The notes under the pieces were generated by a model, which did no database searches, was not told the DNA's origin, and worked only from the letters and a program-made list of their open reading frames with translations. A program made the translations under genes and the position numbers. A stretch of 64,000 bases of DNA from Streptomyces tubercidicus. GTDB taxonomy: Bacteria > Actinomycetota > Actinomycetes > Streptomycetales > Streptomycetaceae. Positions 15,123 to 24,134 of the stretch are shown here, one piece after another. Numbering within the stretch: position 1 is the first letter of the stretch; the number at the start of each line of letters is the position of its first letter. Location of the stretch: positions 3,162,001-3,226,000 of the forward strand of contig NZ_CP114205.1 of NCBI RefSeq assembly GCF_027497495.1. Reading direction: 5' to 3'.

Positions 15123-16247
15123 TCACGCCCTCAGCTGGGTCCCCAGCCAGCGGAAGACCTGCGGCACCTGGTGCTCCCAGACCGCCGTGGTGTGGCCGCC
15201 CGCGTTCGCCGGGATCAGCCGCACGTCGACCGTCGTCGGATACTGCGCGTACTGCCGCAGGGCGAGGCCCGCCTGGTAGCCGTCGCCCGCCGCGCCGGAC
15301 ACATACAGCGCGGTACGCGGCGGCTTGCCGGCCGCGTTGGCCGACTTCAGGATGTTCAGCGGGTTGGACCGGGTGCGCAGCTTGGGGTCCTTGCCGGCCA
15401 GCGAGTCGCGCTCCAGCGCGGGGTCGTTGTAGCCGGACATGGCGACCGCGGCACGGTAGCGGTCGGGGTGGGCCAGGGCGAGCTTGGTGGCGCAGTGCGC
15501 ACCGGCCGAATACCCGGCCAGGGCCCAGGAGTCCGGCTTGTCGCCGGCCCGGAAGTTGTCAATGATCATCTTGCGGACGTCGACGGTCAGCCAGCTGTCG
15601 GCGTTGACCTTCCCGGGGAGGTTGACGCACCCGGTGTCCGCGCCGGGGAGCAGATTGGTCCGGGGCGCCACCAGGATGGCCGGCTTGACCGCACCGCGCT
15701 GCATCAGCGGCATCAGCTGCTCGGCCGCGTGCAGCGAGCCCATCCAGGACTTCGCGGAGCCCGGGTAGCCGGCCAGCAGCTCGACCACCGGGAACTTCTG
15801 GTTCCGGTAGGCCGGGTCGTTGTACTGCGGCGGCAGCCAGACGTAGACCTCGCCCCGCACCCCCGAGATCCGGCCCTGGAGGTCGGTCATCTGGACACCG
15901 GCCCCCACCCGGGGGTCGTCGGCCGGGCGGAACTGCTGGAGCTGCTTGGGCTCGTTCTTGACCTGCCGGCCGCCCATACCGTCGGGGCCGAGGTCCCGGG
16001 CCTCCGTCACATGGGTGTCGGTGCCGAGCAGCTCGCCCCAGGTGTCATAGAGGGTATTGGCGTTGTTGACCATGACGAAGACCACGGTGATCGCCGTGAC
16101 CTGGGCGAACAGCAGCATCAGCAGCCGGCCGAGGCCGCGCACCAGGGGCGGCCCGGCTATTCGGCCCCAGAGGGCGAACGGCAGCACCACGGCGACGATC
16201 AACAGCGCGATCGAGGTGAGGAAGAAGGGCGTGCCCGTCAGGCTCAT
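15123..16247 (-). CDS. membrane-anchored esterase (antigen-85/esterase D-like alpha/beta hydrolase)
   Basis: A 374-residue protein. ATG 16247 gives MSLTGTPFFLTSIALLIVAV, starting with two or three membrane segments (about 8-28, 40-62). A soluble domain follows with YVWLPPQYNDPAY and FPVVELLAGYPGS (oxyanion region), and the nucleophile elbow GYSAGAHCA; a His in NAGGHTTAVW near the C-terminus fits the catalytic triad. The pattern matches the putative-esterase family (Pfam Esterase, including mycolyltransferase-like proteins), but the membrane anchor makes a substrate call unwise. The serine sits in GYSAG rather than GHSxG, normal for this family. It lies 184 bp downstream of the LuxR-type regulator gene on the same strand. 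Confidence 0.82.
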   Translation of the reverse strand: MSLTGTPFFLTSIALLIVAVVLPFALWGRIAGPPLVRGLGRLLMLLFAQVTAITVVFVMVNNANTLYDTWGELLGTDTHVTEARDLGPDGMGGRQVKNEPKQLQQFRPADDPRVGAGVQMTDLQGRISGVRGEVYVWLPPQYNDPAYRNQKFPVVELLAGYPGSAKSWMGSLHAAEQLMPLMQRGAVKPAILVAPRTNLLPGADTGCVNLPGKVNADSWLTVDVRKMIIDNFRAGDKPDSWALAGYSAGAHCATKLALAHPDRYRAAVAMSGYNDPALERDSLAGKDPKLRTRSNPLNILKSANAAGKPPRTALYVSGAAGDGYQAGLALRQYAQYPTTVDVRLIPANAGGHTTAVWEHQVPQVFRWLGTQLRA

Positions 16248-16431
16248 CGAGATCTCGTTTCCAGGACAAACTACGCGAAGGACGTGGGATGGTTCCGGCC
16301 CCGCCTTCGGCAGTGAGCCTCTCCTCGCCCTTAGATGGTGATCCGCGGGGTCCCGGTTGCCCTTCTTGGGTGCGTTGTTACCCACTCATCATGAAGCTGT
16401 GGGTGCGCCCGCCCCGTGCCGGTTCCACAGC

Positions 16432-17160
16432 TCAGACCAGCCGCCGGGCCGCGGCCCACCGGGTCAGCTCATGGCGGTTGGAGAGCTGGAGCTTGCGCAG
16501 CACCGCGGAGACATGGGATTCGACCGTCTTCACGGAGATGAACAGCTGCTTGGCGATCTCCTTGTAGGCATAGCCACGGGCGATCAGCCGCAGCACCTCC
16601 CGCTCGCGCTGGGTGAGGCGGTCGAGGTCCTCGTCGATCGGCGGGGCGTCCGACGAGGCGAAGGCGTCCAGGACGAAACCGGCCAGCCGCGGGGAGAAGA
16701 CCGCATCGCCGTCGGCCACCCGGAAGATCGCGTCGACCAGGTCCGTGCCCGTGATCGTCTTGGTGACGTAGCCGCGGGCGCCGCCCCGGATGACGCCGAT
16801 GACGTCCTCGGCCGCGTCGGAGACGGAGAGCGCCAGGAAGCGGACCGGGCGCTCGGCGTCGGTCATCATCGCGGCGCAGCGGCGCAGCACCTCGACGCCG
16901 CCGCCCCCGGGGAGGTGGACGTCCAGGAGGACGACCTCGGGGCGGGTGGCCGTGATGATCGTGAGCGCCTGGTCGACGTCGGCGGCCTCGCCGACGACCT
17001 CGACGCCGGTGCGCCCGGTCTCGCCGATCTCGGCCTGGACACCCGTACGGAACATCCGGTGATCGTCGACCAGCACGACCCGTACGGTCCGGCCCTCGGC
17101 CGCCTCGCCGCCGGTCTCGCCCTGCTCTGCGCCGTCCCGCTGTGCGCCGTCGCTGCTCAT
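16432..17160 (-). CDS. NarL/LuxR-type response regulator paired with PspC sensor kinase
   Basis: A 242-residue response regulator. The REC domain opens VRVVLVDDHRMF with acidic pocket residues and has the phospho-acceptor Asp in VLLDVHLPGGGG, Ser/Thr in LALSVSD and Lys in GYVTKTITG. The C-terminal LuxR HTH reads LTQREREVLRLIARGYAYKEIAKQL. ATG 17160 gives a short N-terminal tail before the REC domain; an in-frame ATG at 17253 overlaps the kinase stop (ATGA) and would add 31 weakly conserved-looking residues, so the start is uncertain. It is the cognate partner of the adjacent kinase and probably binds DNA to control envelope genes. Targets are not visible. Confidence 0.92.
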   Translation of the reverse strand: MSSDGAQRDGAEQGETGGEAAEGRTVRVVLVDDHRMFRTGVQAEIGETGRTGVEVVGEAADVDQALTIITATRPEVVLLDVHLPGGGGVEVLRRCAAMMTDAERPVRFLALSVSDAAEDVIGVIRGGARGYVTKTITGTDLVDAIFRVADGDAVFSPRLAGFVLDAFASSDAPPIDEDLDRLTQREREVLRLIARGYAYKEIAKQLFISVKTVESHVSAVLRKLQLSNRHELTRWAAARRLV

Positions 17161-17249
17161 CTCTTCCGCCCGTCCCTCGATGTCTGCCCGGCCATCATCC
17201 CGTGCCCCGGCGCGCACTGTCCCTTGCGGCCGCCCCTCGCCCGGCCCGG

Positions 17250-18548
17250 TCATATCTCGCCCTCCGGCGCCGCGCGCTCGATTTCCAGCTCGACGACCGT
17301 GCCGCCCTCCGGGGCGGAACGCAGCCGGGCGGTGCCGCCGTGGCGCTCCATACGGCCGATGATGGACTCCCGTACGCCCATCCGGTCCTCAGGGACCGCG
17401 TCCAGGTCGAATCCGGGGCCGCGGTCGCGCACCGAGACGAAGACCGTACGGCCCTCCACCTCGGCGAACACCTGCACCGCGCCGCCCTCGCCGCCGTATT
17501 TCGCGGCATTGACCATCGCCTCGCGGGCGGCCTGCATCTGGGCGCCCAGCGGCTCGTCCAGCGGGCAGTCGCCGACGACCACGACCTCGATGGGGACCCC
17601 GTGGTCGTCCTCCACCTCGGCGGCGGCCTTGCGGACCGCCTCGGCCAGGGTGGCCGGCTCCTCGTCCTCCTCCTTGCCGCGGCCCTCGGGCTTGTAGAGC
17701 CAGGCGCGCAGCTCCCGCTCCTGGGCGCGGGCCAGCCGCGCCACCTCCCGGGGGTGGTCGGCATTGCGCTGGATCAGGGTGAGGGTGTGCAGCACCGAGT
17801 CATGGACATGGGCGGCCACTTCGGCGCGTTCCTGGGCGCGGATGCGCATCAGCCGCTCCTCGGAGAGGTCCTGCGTCATCCGCACGAGATAGGGGCCCGC
17901 CAGCAGCGCTATGCCGACGACGACGGCGAGCGCGGCTTGCAGCACCGAACCGAGATGGCGCACCGATCCCTGGAGCACGACGATGCCGGTCACCCCGACG
18001 CCGACCAGCAGCACACCGGCCGCGCCGCGCACCATCGGCAGCAGGGCCTTGCGGCGGCCGAGCTCCAGCCACTGGGCGCGGCGGGAGTTGTCCGCCTGCC
18101 GCCACACCAGGGCGACACCGGCGCCGATCAGCAGCACCGGCCAGAGATAGCCGTCGGCCTGGCCCAGCTGGAAGCGGGAGGCGACGATCGAGGCCCCGAT
18201 GAGCAGCGCGATCAGCGCGAAGACCTGGCCCTTGTCGGGCCGGTGGCGCAGCAGGCGGCGCCTGGCGTCCGCCGGGGCGGGCTGCCGGTGCTCCACACCG
18301 CCGACGCCCAGCGGGACGAAGAACCAGAACGCGGCATAGAGCAGGGCGCCCATCCCGTCGGCCATGAACAGGGCCAGGAACACGATCCGCACCCAGGAGA
18401 CCGGCAGCCCGAGATGGCCCGCGAGCCCCCGCGCGACACCACCGAGCAGCCGCCCGTCGGCGCTGCGGTAGAGCTTGCGCACAGGCGGGTCGTCAGGGTC
18501 CGGCGCCGGGGCGTAACTCGTCTCGGCGCGGGGTGGCGCGGTGGTCAT
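17250..18548 (-). CDS. PspC-domain sensor histidine kinase
   Basis: A 432-residue membrane kinase. Residues ~25-85 are a PspC domain (KLYRSADGRLLGGVARGLAGHLG, then LPVSWVRIVFLALF), which in phage-shock systems senses membrane stress. Several further membrane segments follow (~115-215). The transmitter has AEVAAHVHDSVLHTL with the phosphorylatable His (HisKA_3 class), REAMVNAAKYGGEG as the N-box, and DRGPGFDLD as the G1 box, but the G2 box is short (ESIIGRMERHGG). GTG 18563 is an alternative start five codons upstream. It overlaps or abuts the response regulator gene and lies 76 bp after the Ser/Thr kinase stop, so the three may be cotranscribed. Confidence 0.92.
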   Translation of the reverse strand: MTTAPPRAETSYAPAPDPDDPPVRKLYRSADGRLLGGVARGLAGHLGLPVSWVRIVFLALFMADGMGALLYAAFWFFVPLGVGGVEHRQPAPADARRRLLRHRPDKGQVFALIALLIGASIVASRFQLGQADGYLWPVLLIGAGVALVWRQADNSRRAQWLELGRRKALLPMVRGAAGVLLVGVGVTGIVVLQGSVRHLGSVLQAALAVVVGIALLAGPYLVRMTQDLSEERLMRIRAQERAEVAAHVHDSVLHTLTLIQRNADHPREVARLARAQERELRAWLYKPEGRGKEEDEEPATLAEAVRKAAAEVEDDHGVPIEVVVVGDCPLDEPLGAQMQAAREAMVNAAKYGGEGGAVQVFAEVEGRTVFVSVRDRGPGFDLDAVPEDRMGVRESIIGRMERHGGTARLRSAPEGGTVVELEIERAAPEGEI

Positions 18549-18624
18549 GTGCCCGATCGTCACACGGCACCCGGCCCGGTGGCATCAGGGTCGTCCCTGA
18601 GGCCGTCCCTGATGTTTCCGCGGC

Positions 18625-20493
18625 TCAGGCCTTCGGGTCGGTCCGGCGGAAGCCGTTCGTCACCACCGAGAAGACCTTCCCGAACGGCGCCCAGTTGGCA
18701 TCCGGCGCGGACACGTAGATGGCGTAGTCCGTGCCGCCCGCGCGGCCGAAACCGAGATCTGCCGCCCGGAACTTACGGGCCTCGCCCCCGAAGGTGTACT
18801 CCCAGATCGCGGCGGGTTCGCCCTGGTAGACGGTGCCCTGCAAGCGCAGCTGGTGGTAAGGCGGGTTATCCACCTTCTGGCGGGCCTCAAGGCCCTTGAA
18901 GTGGTTCACCGCGTCGCCGGAGGAGAGGTCCAGGACGCTGACGGTCACTCTGGCCAGGTCCTTTTGCGAGAAGTAGGTGATCATCCGGCCGCCGTCCTCG
19001 ACCTTCCGGATCCAGCCATCGGGCACCGGGAAGTTCACGCCGAGCTCGGACTCCTTCACATTCCGGTAGCCGTCGGGGAGCGGAGGTGGCGGTCCGATGG
19101 TGTTGTCCGGTTTACGGGGAACCCGCGGTGCGCCCTTGTCGGAGGCGTTCGGGGTCGCTTCGGAGTCCGCACGGTCCTTCAGGTACCAAGCCGTGCCCGC
19201 ACCGCCCCCGGCGAACAGCACCCCGACGATGCTCCAGACCACGACCAGGGCGGCACGCCGCTTACGGGGTGGCTTGCCGCCGGACAGCCCCTCTGTACGG
19301 TCCACGCCGGCCCGGCTGCCGACCACCCCGTCCGGAAGAGCCATGGGGCCGGTCACGGCGCTGCCGCCGACGTCCGTACCCGAGTCGATGGCCGTGCCCC
19401 TGCCTGTGACCGTGCCCGAGCCGATGGCCGCGCCTGGGGCCGTGCCCGAGCCCGTGGCCGCACGCGTCCCGGTTCCTGTCCCGGTGCCCGTTCCCGTCCC
19501 GGTGCGGTCCGACGTGGCTCCCGTCCCGCCCGTCTGCGGCACCGGACCGGTCGGAGACTCCGTCTGCTCGCCTGGCGTGGCCGGTTCGGCCGCACCGCGT
19601 CCGCGCGTCCCCAGCGTCATCGTCGACCAGCCCAGCAGCTCCGTGTCCGCCTCGGCCTCGGCCGCGCGCAGCGCCTGTTCGACGACCTCGGCGGTCGGGC
19701 GGCCGGTGGGCTCCTTGGCGAGCAGCGCCTCGATCAGCGGGCCCAGCGAACCGGCGTTGCGCGGCGCCTCCAGCGGGTCCATGGCGATCGCGTACGCGGT
19801 CTCGACGGCGGTGTTCTTCCGGAACGGGGGCCGTCCCTCGACCGCTTGATAGAGCGTCGCACCCAGCGCCCACAGGTCGGAGGCGGGCCCCGGCTTGCCG
19901 CTTCTGACCCGCTCGGGCGCCAAGTAGTCGATGGAGCCCACCAGCTCGCCCGTCTTGGTGAGCGTGGAGGTACCACTGGCGACCGCGATACCGAAGTCGG
20001 TGAGCACGACCCGGCCGTCCTCACCGAGCAGCACATTGCCCGGCTTGACGTCACGGTGCAGCACACCGGCGGAGTGCGCGGCACGCAGCGCCGCCACCAT
20101 GCCGCGTCCGATACGGGCGGCCTCGCGCGGTGTGACCGAACTGTCCTGCCGCGCGGCCTCCTTGATGGCGTCGCCGAGCGTCGTGGAAGGGACGTACTCC
20201 ATGACGATGCACGGCATCCCGCCGTCGTCCACGACATCGTGGACGCTCACCACATTGGGGTGGTTGATGCGCGCGGCCGCCTGCGCCTCACGGGTCGTAC
20301 GCTCGTAACGCGTGGCCAGTTCGTCCTCGTCGAGCTGCGGCGAGACGTGCAGACGCTTGACCGCGACCTGGCGGCCGAGGAGTTCGTCCCGGGCACGCCA
20401 GACGGTGCCCATACCGCCCTGGCCTATCCGCTCGACCAGGCGATACCGCCCGGCGACCAGTCGCCCCTCGTCCACCGACGCCGCCTCCGTCAC
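18625..20493 (-). CDS. membrane-anchored serine/threonine protein kinase
   Basis: A 622-residue Hanks-type kinase. GTG 20493 is chosen for GGAGGGG six bases upstream, giving VTEAASVDEGRLVAGRYRL. The kinase domain (about 15-275) has the Gly-rich loop IGQGGMGTV, catalytic Lys in VAVKRLH, HRDVKPGNVLL, DFGIA and the APE-equivalent LAPERVRSG. A Gly/Thr-rich tail with many GTGTGTGTG-type codons follows, then a basic stretch (PPRKRRAALV) and one membrane segment (about 430-450). The extracellular C-terminal ~170 residues have no PASTA motif and are a sensor domain I do not recognise, similar in spirit to the C-terminal domain of the kinase at 37-39 kb. It is divergent from the PspC protein gene. Confidence 0.93.
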   Translation of the reverse strand: MTEAASVDEGRLVAGRYRLVERIGQGGMGTVWRARDELLGRQVAVKRLHVSPQLDEDELATRYERTTREAQAAARINHPNVVSVHDVVDDGGMPCIVMEYVPSTTLGDAIKEAARQDSSVTPREAARIGRGMVAALRAAHSAGVLHRDVKPGNVLLGEDGRVVLTDFGIAVASGTSTLTKTGELVGSIDYLAPERVRSGKPGPASDLWALGATLYQAVEGRPPFRKNTAVETAYAIAMDPLEAPRNAGSLGPLIEALLAKEPTGRPTAEVVEQALRAAEAEADTELLGWSTMTLGTRGRGAAEPATPGEQTESPTGPVPQTGGTGATSDRTGTGTGTGTGTGTRAATGSGTAPGAAIGSGTVTGRGTAIDSGTDVGGSAVTGPMALPDGVVGSRAGVDRTEGLSGGKPPRKRRAALVVVWSIVGVLFAGGGAGTAWYLKDRADSEATPNASDKGAPRVPRKPDNTIGPPPPLPDGYRNVKESELGVNFPVPDGWIRKVEDGGRMITYFSQKDLARVTVSVLDLSSGDAVNHFKGLEARQKVDNPPYHQLRLQGTVYQGEPAAIWEYTFGGEARKFRAADLGFGRAGGTDYAIYVSAPDANWAPFGKVFSVVTNGFRRTDPKA

Positions 20494-20743
20494 CGCACGC
20501 CCCTCCGGAAACCCGTACGTATCCAGGACGCAACGATAGTCGCCGATGCGCTCGGACAGCCCTCCGGCCACCACCCCTCCACATCCGCGCCCCCGGCCCG
20601 GCACCGCCACAAGGGCATATGCGAACGCACGAGTGATTTCGGCACCCCCCTGGGGCATCTCAGGGTCGCCATCAGCAGATCTCAGGGATCCGCCAGGGTT
20701 TCCACGGATGCCGCGGCGCGGCCGCCCTTGTCACCATGGCCTC

Positions 20744-22177
20744 ATGAACGATGCAGCCCACGTCGAGGAGTCGGCGCCCGCCGACCCCACCGGCTCCGCC
20801 CCGTCGCATCCGCCGCTGCGCCGCAGCCGGCGGCAGAAGGTGATCGGCGGAGTCTGCGGCGGGCTGGGCCGGCAGTGGGATCTCGACCCGGTGATCTTCC
20901 GGGTCGTGCTCGCCGTGCTCTCCGTCGGCGGCCTCGGCCTGATCGCCTATGGCTTCGCCTGGCTGCTCATCCCCCTCGACGGCGAGGACGAGAACGAGGG
21001 CCGCAGGCTGCTCTCCGGCCGTGTCGAGGGCTCCGCACTGACGGCCCTGCTCTTCGCACTGGTCGGCTGCGGACTGTTCCTGACGACCCTTGCCAAGGGC
21101 AGCCTGATGTCCTTCGCCATCATGCTGACGCTGGCGGTGGCCGGTTCCGCCTATTGGTCGCGTCGGCGCAGGCTGGTGGAGGCCGAGGGCCCGCAGGCGA
21201 TGGACCCCGCCACGGCCCAGGCGGTGGCCGACGCCCCGCCCGAGACCATGGCGCCCCCGGTGCCCACCAGCCCCTCCTGGTGGCGCGCCCAGCGTTCCGG
21301 GGAGGCAGCGGGTCCGGGCTATCTGTGGGGGCCCGACAACACCCCGCTCCCCCTCGACCTCAGCTACCGGGGCGAGCACGGCGCAGCCACGGCCTCGGCC
21401 CCGTACCGACACGACGGCTGGTCCGACACGGGCCGAGCACCGGTGCCCCCGAGCGGTGCGCCGCCGGCCGGCACCCCGCGCCCAAACCGCCGCAGCGGAC
21501 GCCCGATCGGCGGCTGGACGTTCCTCCTCGCGCTGCTCGCCGGTTGCGGCACCGCACTCGCCGTCTCCCGCCACGACACCCTGGTGCCGTCCCTCCAGGC
21601 GGGCCTGGCGTGCGCGCTGGTCGTCTTCGGTCTCGGGCTGGTGCTCAGCGCCTGGTATGGACGGACGGGCGGCGGCACGGTCTTCATGGTGGTGCTGACG
21701 GCCCTGCTGCTGGCCGGCTCGACGACGCTTCCCGACAACCTCACCGCCCACTGGCAGAAACACACCTGGGCCCCCACCACCCTCGACGCCGTCCGGTCGC
21801 ACTACGAGCTCGGCTCAGGCGAGGGGGAGTTGGACCTCACCGGCCTGCCCCTCAAGGCGGGCCACATGGTCCGGACCGGCGCGGAAGTAGGCGCCGGCCG
21901 CCTTCAAGTGACGCTGCCACACGGTGTCACCGCCCGCCTCCATGTCTCACTCGGCGTCGGCGATATCCAGCTGCCCGGCGAATCGCCCCACGACGTGGAC
22001 CTCATGGCGGGACAGCGGACGGTCGACCTCCCCGCCGACGGCCTCAAGAAGGGCGAGAAGCCACACGGCTCGGTGGAACTGAACCTCGAACTCGGCGCCG
22101 GCCAGGTCGCCGTCGAACGCGCCACACCGTCCCCCACCCCACCGACCGCCCCAACCCCCCAGGGAGCCCCCCGGTGA
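20744..22177 (+). CDS. PspC-domain membrane protein with LiaF-like C-terminus
   Basis: A 477-residue protein. Residues ~28-85 form a PspC domain (RRQKVIGGVCGGLGRQWDLD, then PVIFRVVLAVLSVGG). Paired membrane segments follow around 105-145, and after a Pro/Ser-rich cytoplasmic loop four more around 265-340. The C-terminal ~110 residues (from YELGSGEGELDLTGL, VGAGRLQVTLPHGV, VSLGVGDIQLPG, LELGAGQVAVER) are repeated beta-strand units like the LiaF/DUF4097-type domain. PspC plus LiaF-like architecture indicates envelope-stress sensing. It is divergent from the Ser/Thr kinase-PspC kinase-regulator block and may be functionally linked to it. Its stop overlaps the next start (GTGA). Confidence 0.87.
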   Translation: MNDAAHVEESAPADPTGSAPSHPPLRRSRRQKVIGGVCGGLGRQWDLDPVIFRVVLAVLSVGGLGLIAYGFAWLLIPLDGEDENEGRRLLSGRVEGSALTALLFALVGCGLFLTTLAKGSLMSFAIMLTLAVAGSAYWSRRRRLVEAEGPQAMDPATAQAVADAPPETMAPPVPTSPSWWRAQRSGEAAGPGYLWGPDNTPLPLDLSYRGEHGAATASAPYRHDGWSDTGRAPVPPSGAPPAGTPRPNRRSGRPIGGWTFLLALLAGCGTALAVSRHDTLVPSLQAGLACALVVFGLGLVLSAWYGRTGGGTVFMVVLTALLLAGSTTLPDNLTAHWQKHTWAPTTLDAVRSHYELGSGEGELDLTGLPLKAGHMVRTGAEVGAGRLQVTLPHGVTARLHVSLGVGDIQLPGESPHDVDLMAGQRTVDLPADGLKKGEKPHGSVELNLELGAGQVAVERATPSPTPPTAPTPQGAPR

Positions 22178-22392
22178 AGCGCCACCCCTTCGAACCGGCC
22201 CGCCTGATCATGGGCCTCATCGCCCTCACCCTCGGCACGTCCTACGGCCTCGACACCCTCGGCCTCTGGCACGCCCCCACCCCCTGGCTCCTCCTCACCC
22301 TCGCTACCGGCCTCCTTCTCTCCGCCATCACCGCCTTCTGGCCGACACCCCGCCGCCAGCACCCCGACATACCGTCCACGACGGACTCCTGA
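22174..22392 (+). CDS. small two-helix membrane protein
   Basis: A 72-residue protein starting at GTG 22174, which overlaps the PspC gene stop by four bases. It reads VKRHPFEPARLIMGLIALTL and then has two hydrophobic stretches (about 10-28 and 37-57) separated by a short Gly/Trp loop, ending in an Arg/His/Pro tail. Translational coupling argues that it works with the PspC protein. Short membrane proteins of this sort commonly follow PspC genes in Streptomyces; no function is known to me. Confidence 0.8.
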   Translation: MKRHPFEPARLIMGLIALTLGTSYGLDTLGLWHAPTPWLLLTLATGLLLSAITAFWPTPRRQHPDIPSTTDS

Positions 22393-22427
22393 CGCCCGTC
22401 TGCACGGACTCCTGAAGCCCGTCTGCG
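22382..22427. repeat. two tandem 23-bp repeats across a stop codon
   Basis: Two copies of CGGACTCCTGA(C/A)GCCCGTCTGC(A/G) stand head to tail (22382-22404, 22405-22427). The first contains the last codons and the TGA of the small membrane protein gene. The rest of the gap to 22546 shows only short GGTCCGGCGAA duplications. Confidence 0.8.
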
Positions 22428-22546
22428 CGGCAGGTCGCGGCGCCCCGCCGCGAACGGGTCCGGCGAAAGGGTCCGGCGAACGGCCTCACCACCGCCCTGC
22501 CACCGTCCTCACAACCGCGCACCCGACGCGTGTCGTTGGCCCTTCA

Positions 22547-24013
22547 TCAGGCCGGATCAGCCCCGTTCGAGGACATGGCCGCACGCAGGACCGAGGGGTA
22601 GGGAGCATTCATCGCAAGATGGCCGAGGGAAAGCCCGGCGACTAGGCCGGTGAGGCCGGTCGCCCAGCGCCAGATGCCCGTGATGTCGAAGGTCAGCAGC
22701 GCGGCGCAGCCGATGAGCACTGCGGCGTTCACCAGCGCGGACGGTGGCACGTACAGCAGCCAGGCGGAGTGCGGGTCCCAGAGCCGCAGAGCGCGCGGCT
22801 CGCCGTTCCCCACGGCGGCCTTTTCGACGGGGACGCCCTCGGTGGCCATCATCTGCGCGTCGTCGGCCTTGAGCATCCCGTGCATCGCCCACCCGTCGTC
22901 GGACACCAGCGCCGCCGGTGTAGCGCCCCCGGAGAACCGCCCGCCCTCGGCGCCGCGCCGGGCGTCCCAGCACAGCCACAGATGCTGCCCCTTAAGGGAA
23001 TCGGGGACGTGCTCCGCTGTGACACCGGCCAGGAAATGCGCGGTGCGGGAGGACGCGGTGACAACTTTCAGGCAGTGCTCTTTAGCGGAGTCCCGCCGCC
23101 AGAGATCGGGCCCCAGGCATGTCCCGCGTACGGCCATATCGGCATGCCCCAGCCGGGAGAAGGAACGGAATCCATGGCGCAGGGAAATACCGATCACGGA
23201 GAGGACGATTCCGGCGGCCCAGGCGATGCCGACGATCCAGACGCGACCGGTCCCCATCGTGGCGCCCTCCAGTGCCTCGCCGAGACTGCGCTGGTCCCCC
23301 GCGAGGGCGCCCAGGCCGGGGCGCGTCGGGGCGTAAAGGACCGAGACCTTGCCCCCCGTGTGCGGACGGTCGGGCGTGACCGGGTGGACGGTTGCCGTCG
23401 CGGGCTCCCTACCCGCCCCTGGGGCAAGCCGGACGACCGCCGTGGAGGTGTAGTAGTCCTGCCCCTTGCTCGGATCGTGCAGCCGGACGTTGCTGACCTT
23501 CACGATCGGTACGGCCGCGAACTCGGCCCCGGCGTCGGCGATCCGCTGCATACGTTCCGGTCTCTGGGGCGCCCCTATGACCAGGGCGAAAAGGGTCACC
23601 AGCACCGTGCAGACCCCTAGGTACCAGGCGAGGGAACGCCCCTGCATGCCCCGACGCGAGGGCAGCACCCGGGGCGGCCCGTCCGTTTCCGCGATGCCAG
23701 GTCCGCCCGCCTCCGTTGCCCCCGAGAACTCGGCGACGGAGATCGCGGCATACGGACGCCGTCCCCCTGCCGCCCGTTGGAACGCGGCGATGCCGCCGAC
23801 GCAGACCAGTGCGCACCCCAGCGCGACGAGAATCGCCGTCCGGCGCTGCTCCGGGTCCGAGCAGAAGAGCCACAGCGGCAAGACGGCGGCGACGGCCGCC
23901 AACCCCAGTGCGCCGAACCACGCTCCGGCCCGGCGCGGGGCCGCGCCCACCCGTGGAAGGGCAGGCGCGGCCCCGGTTGCGGCCTGGTCAGCCGAAGACA
24001 CCTCGTACCTCAT
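22547..24013 (-). CDS. multi-spanning membrane protein of unknown function
   Basis: A 488-residue protein with hydrophobic segments at about 30-52, 56-74, 132-152, 268-288 and two near 425-465. The stretch between the third and fourth spans contains KVSNVRLHDPSKGQDYYTS and VSVLYAPTRPGLG, resembling the DUF3592-type extracytoplasmic segment, but I cannot assign a family firmly. ATG 24013 gives MRYEVSSADQ; the frame is open about 19 codons further. No catalytic motif is visible. It is followed on the same strand (upstream in transcription) by DoxX at 24.1-24.7 kb with a 121-bp gap, so cotranscription is possible but unproven. Confidence 0.75.
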   Translation of the reverse strand: MRYEVSSADQAATGAAPALPRVGAAPRRAGAWFGALGLAAVAAVLPLWLFCSDPEQRRTAILVALGCALVCVGGIAAFQRAAGGRRPYAAISVAEFSGATEAGGPGIAETDGPPRVLPSRRGMQGRSLAWYLGVCTVLVTLFALVIGAPQRPERMQRIADAGAEFAAVPIVKVSNVRLHDPSKGQDYYTSTAVVRLAPGAGREPATATVHPVTPDRPHTGGKVSVLYAPTRPGLGALAGDQRSLGEALEGATMGTGRVWIVGIAWAAGIVLSVIGISLRHGFRSFSRLGHADMAVRGTCLGPDLWRRDSAKEHCLKVVTASSRTAHFLAGVTAEHVPDSLKGQHLWLCWDARRGAEGGRFSGGATPAALVSDDGWAMHGMLKADDAQMMATEGVPVEKAAVGNGEPRALRLWDPHSAWLLYVPPSALVNAAVLIGCAALLTFDITGIWRWATGLTGLVAGLSLGHLAMNAPYPSVLRAAMSSNGADPA

Positions 24014-24134
24014 CGGTTGTGCTCTCGTTCCGGGGCAATCCCGTCGATCACGCGCCGGGCTCCCCGCCACCCGCCACCCGCCCCCGCATCAACGCCCCCG
24101 AGGCACCGTATTCGCATAGCCAACCGGACAAGTC

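Noticed and set aside
18853..22173. Very long plus-strand open frame antisense to the Ser/Thr kinase and through the PspC gene
   Set aside because: GC-rich shadow frame; only its last 72 codons (from GTG 22174) look like a gene.
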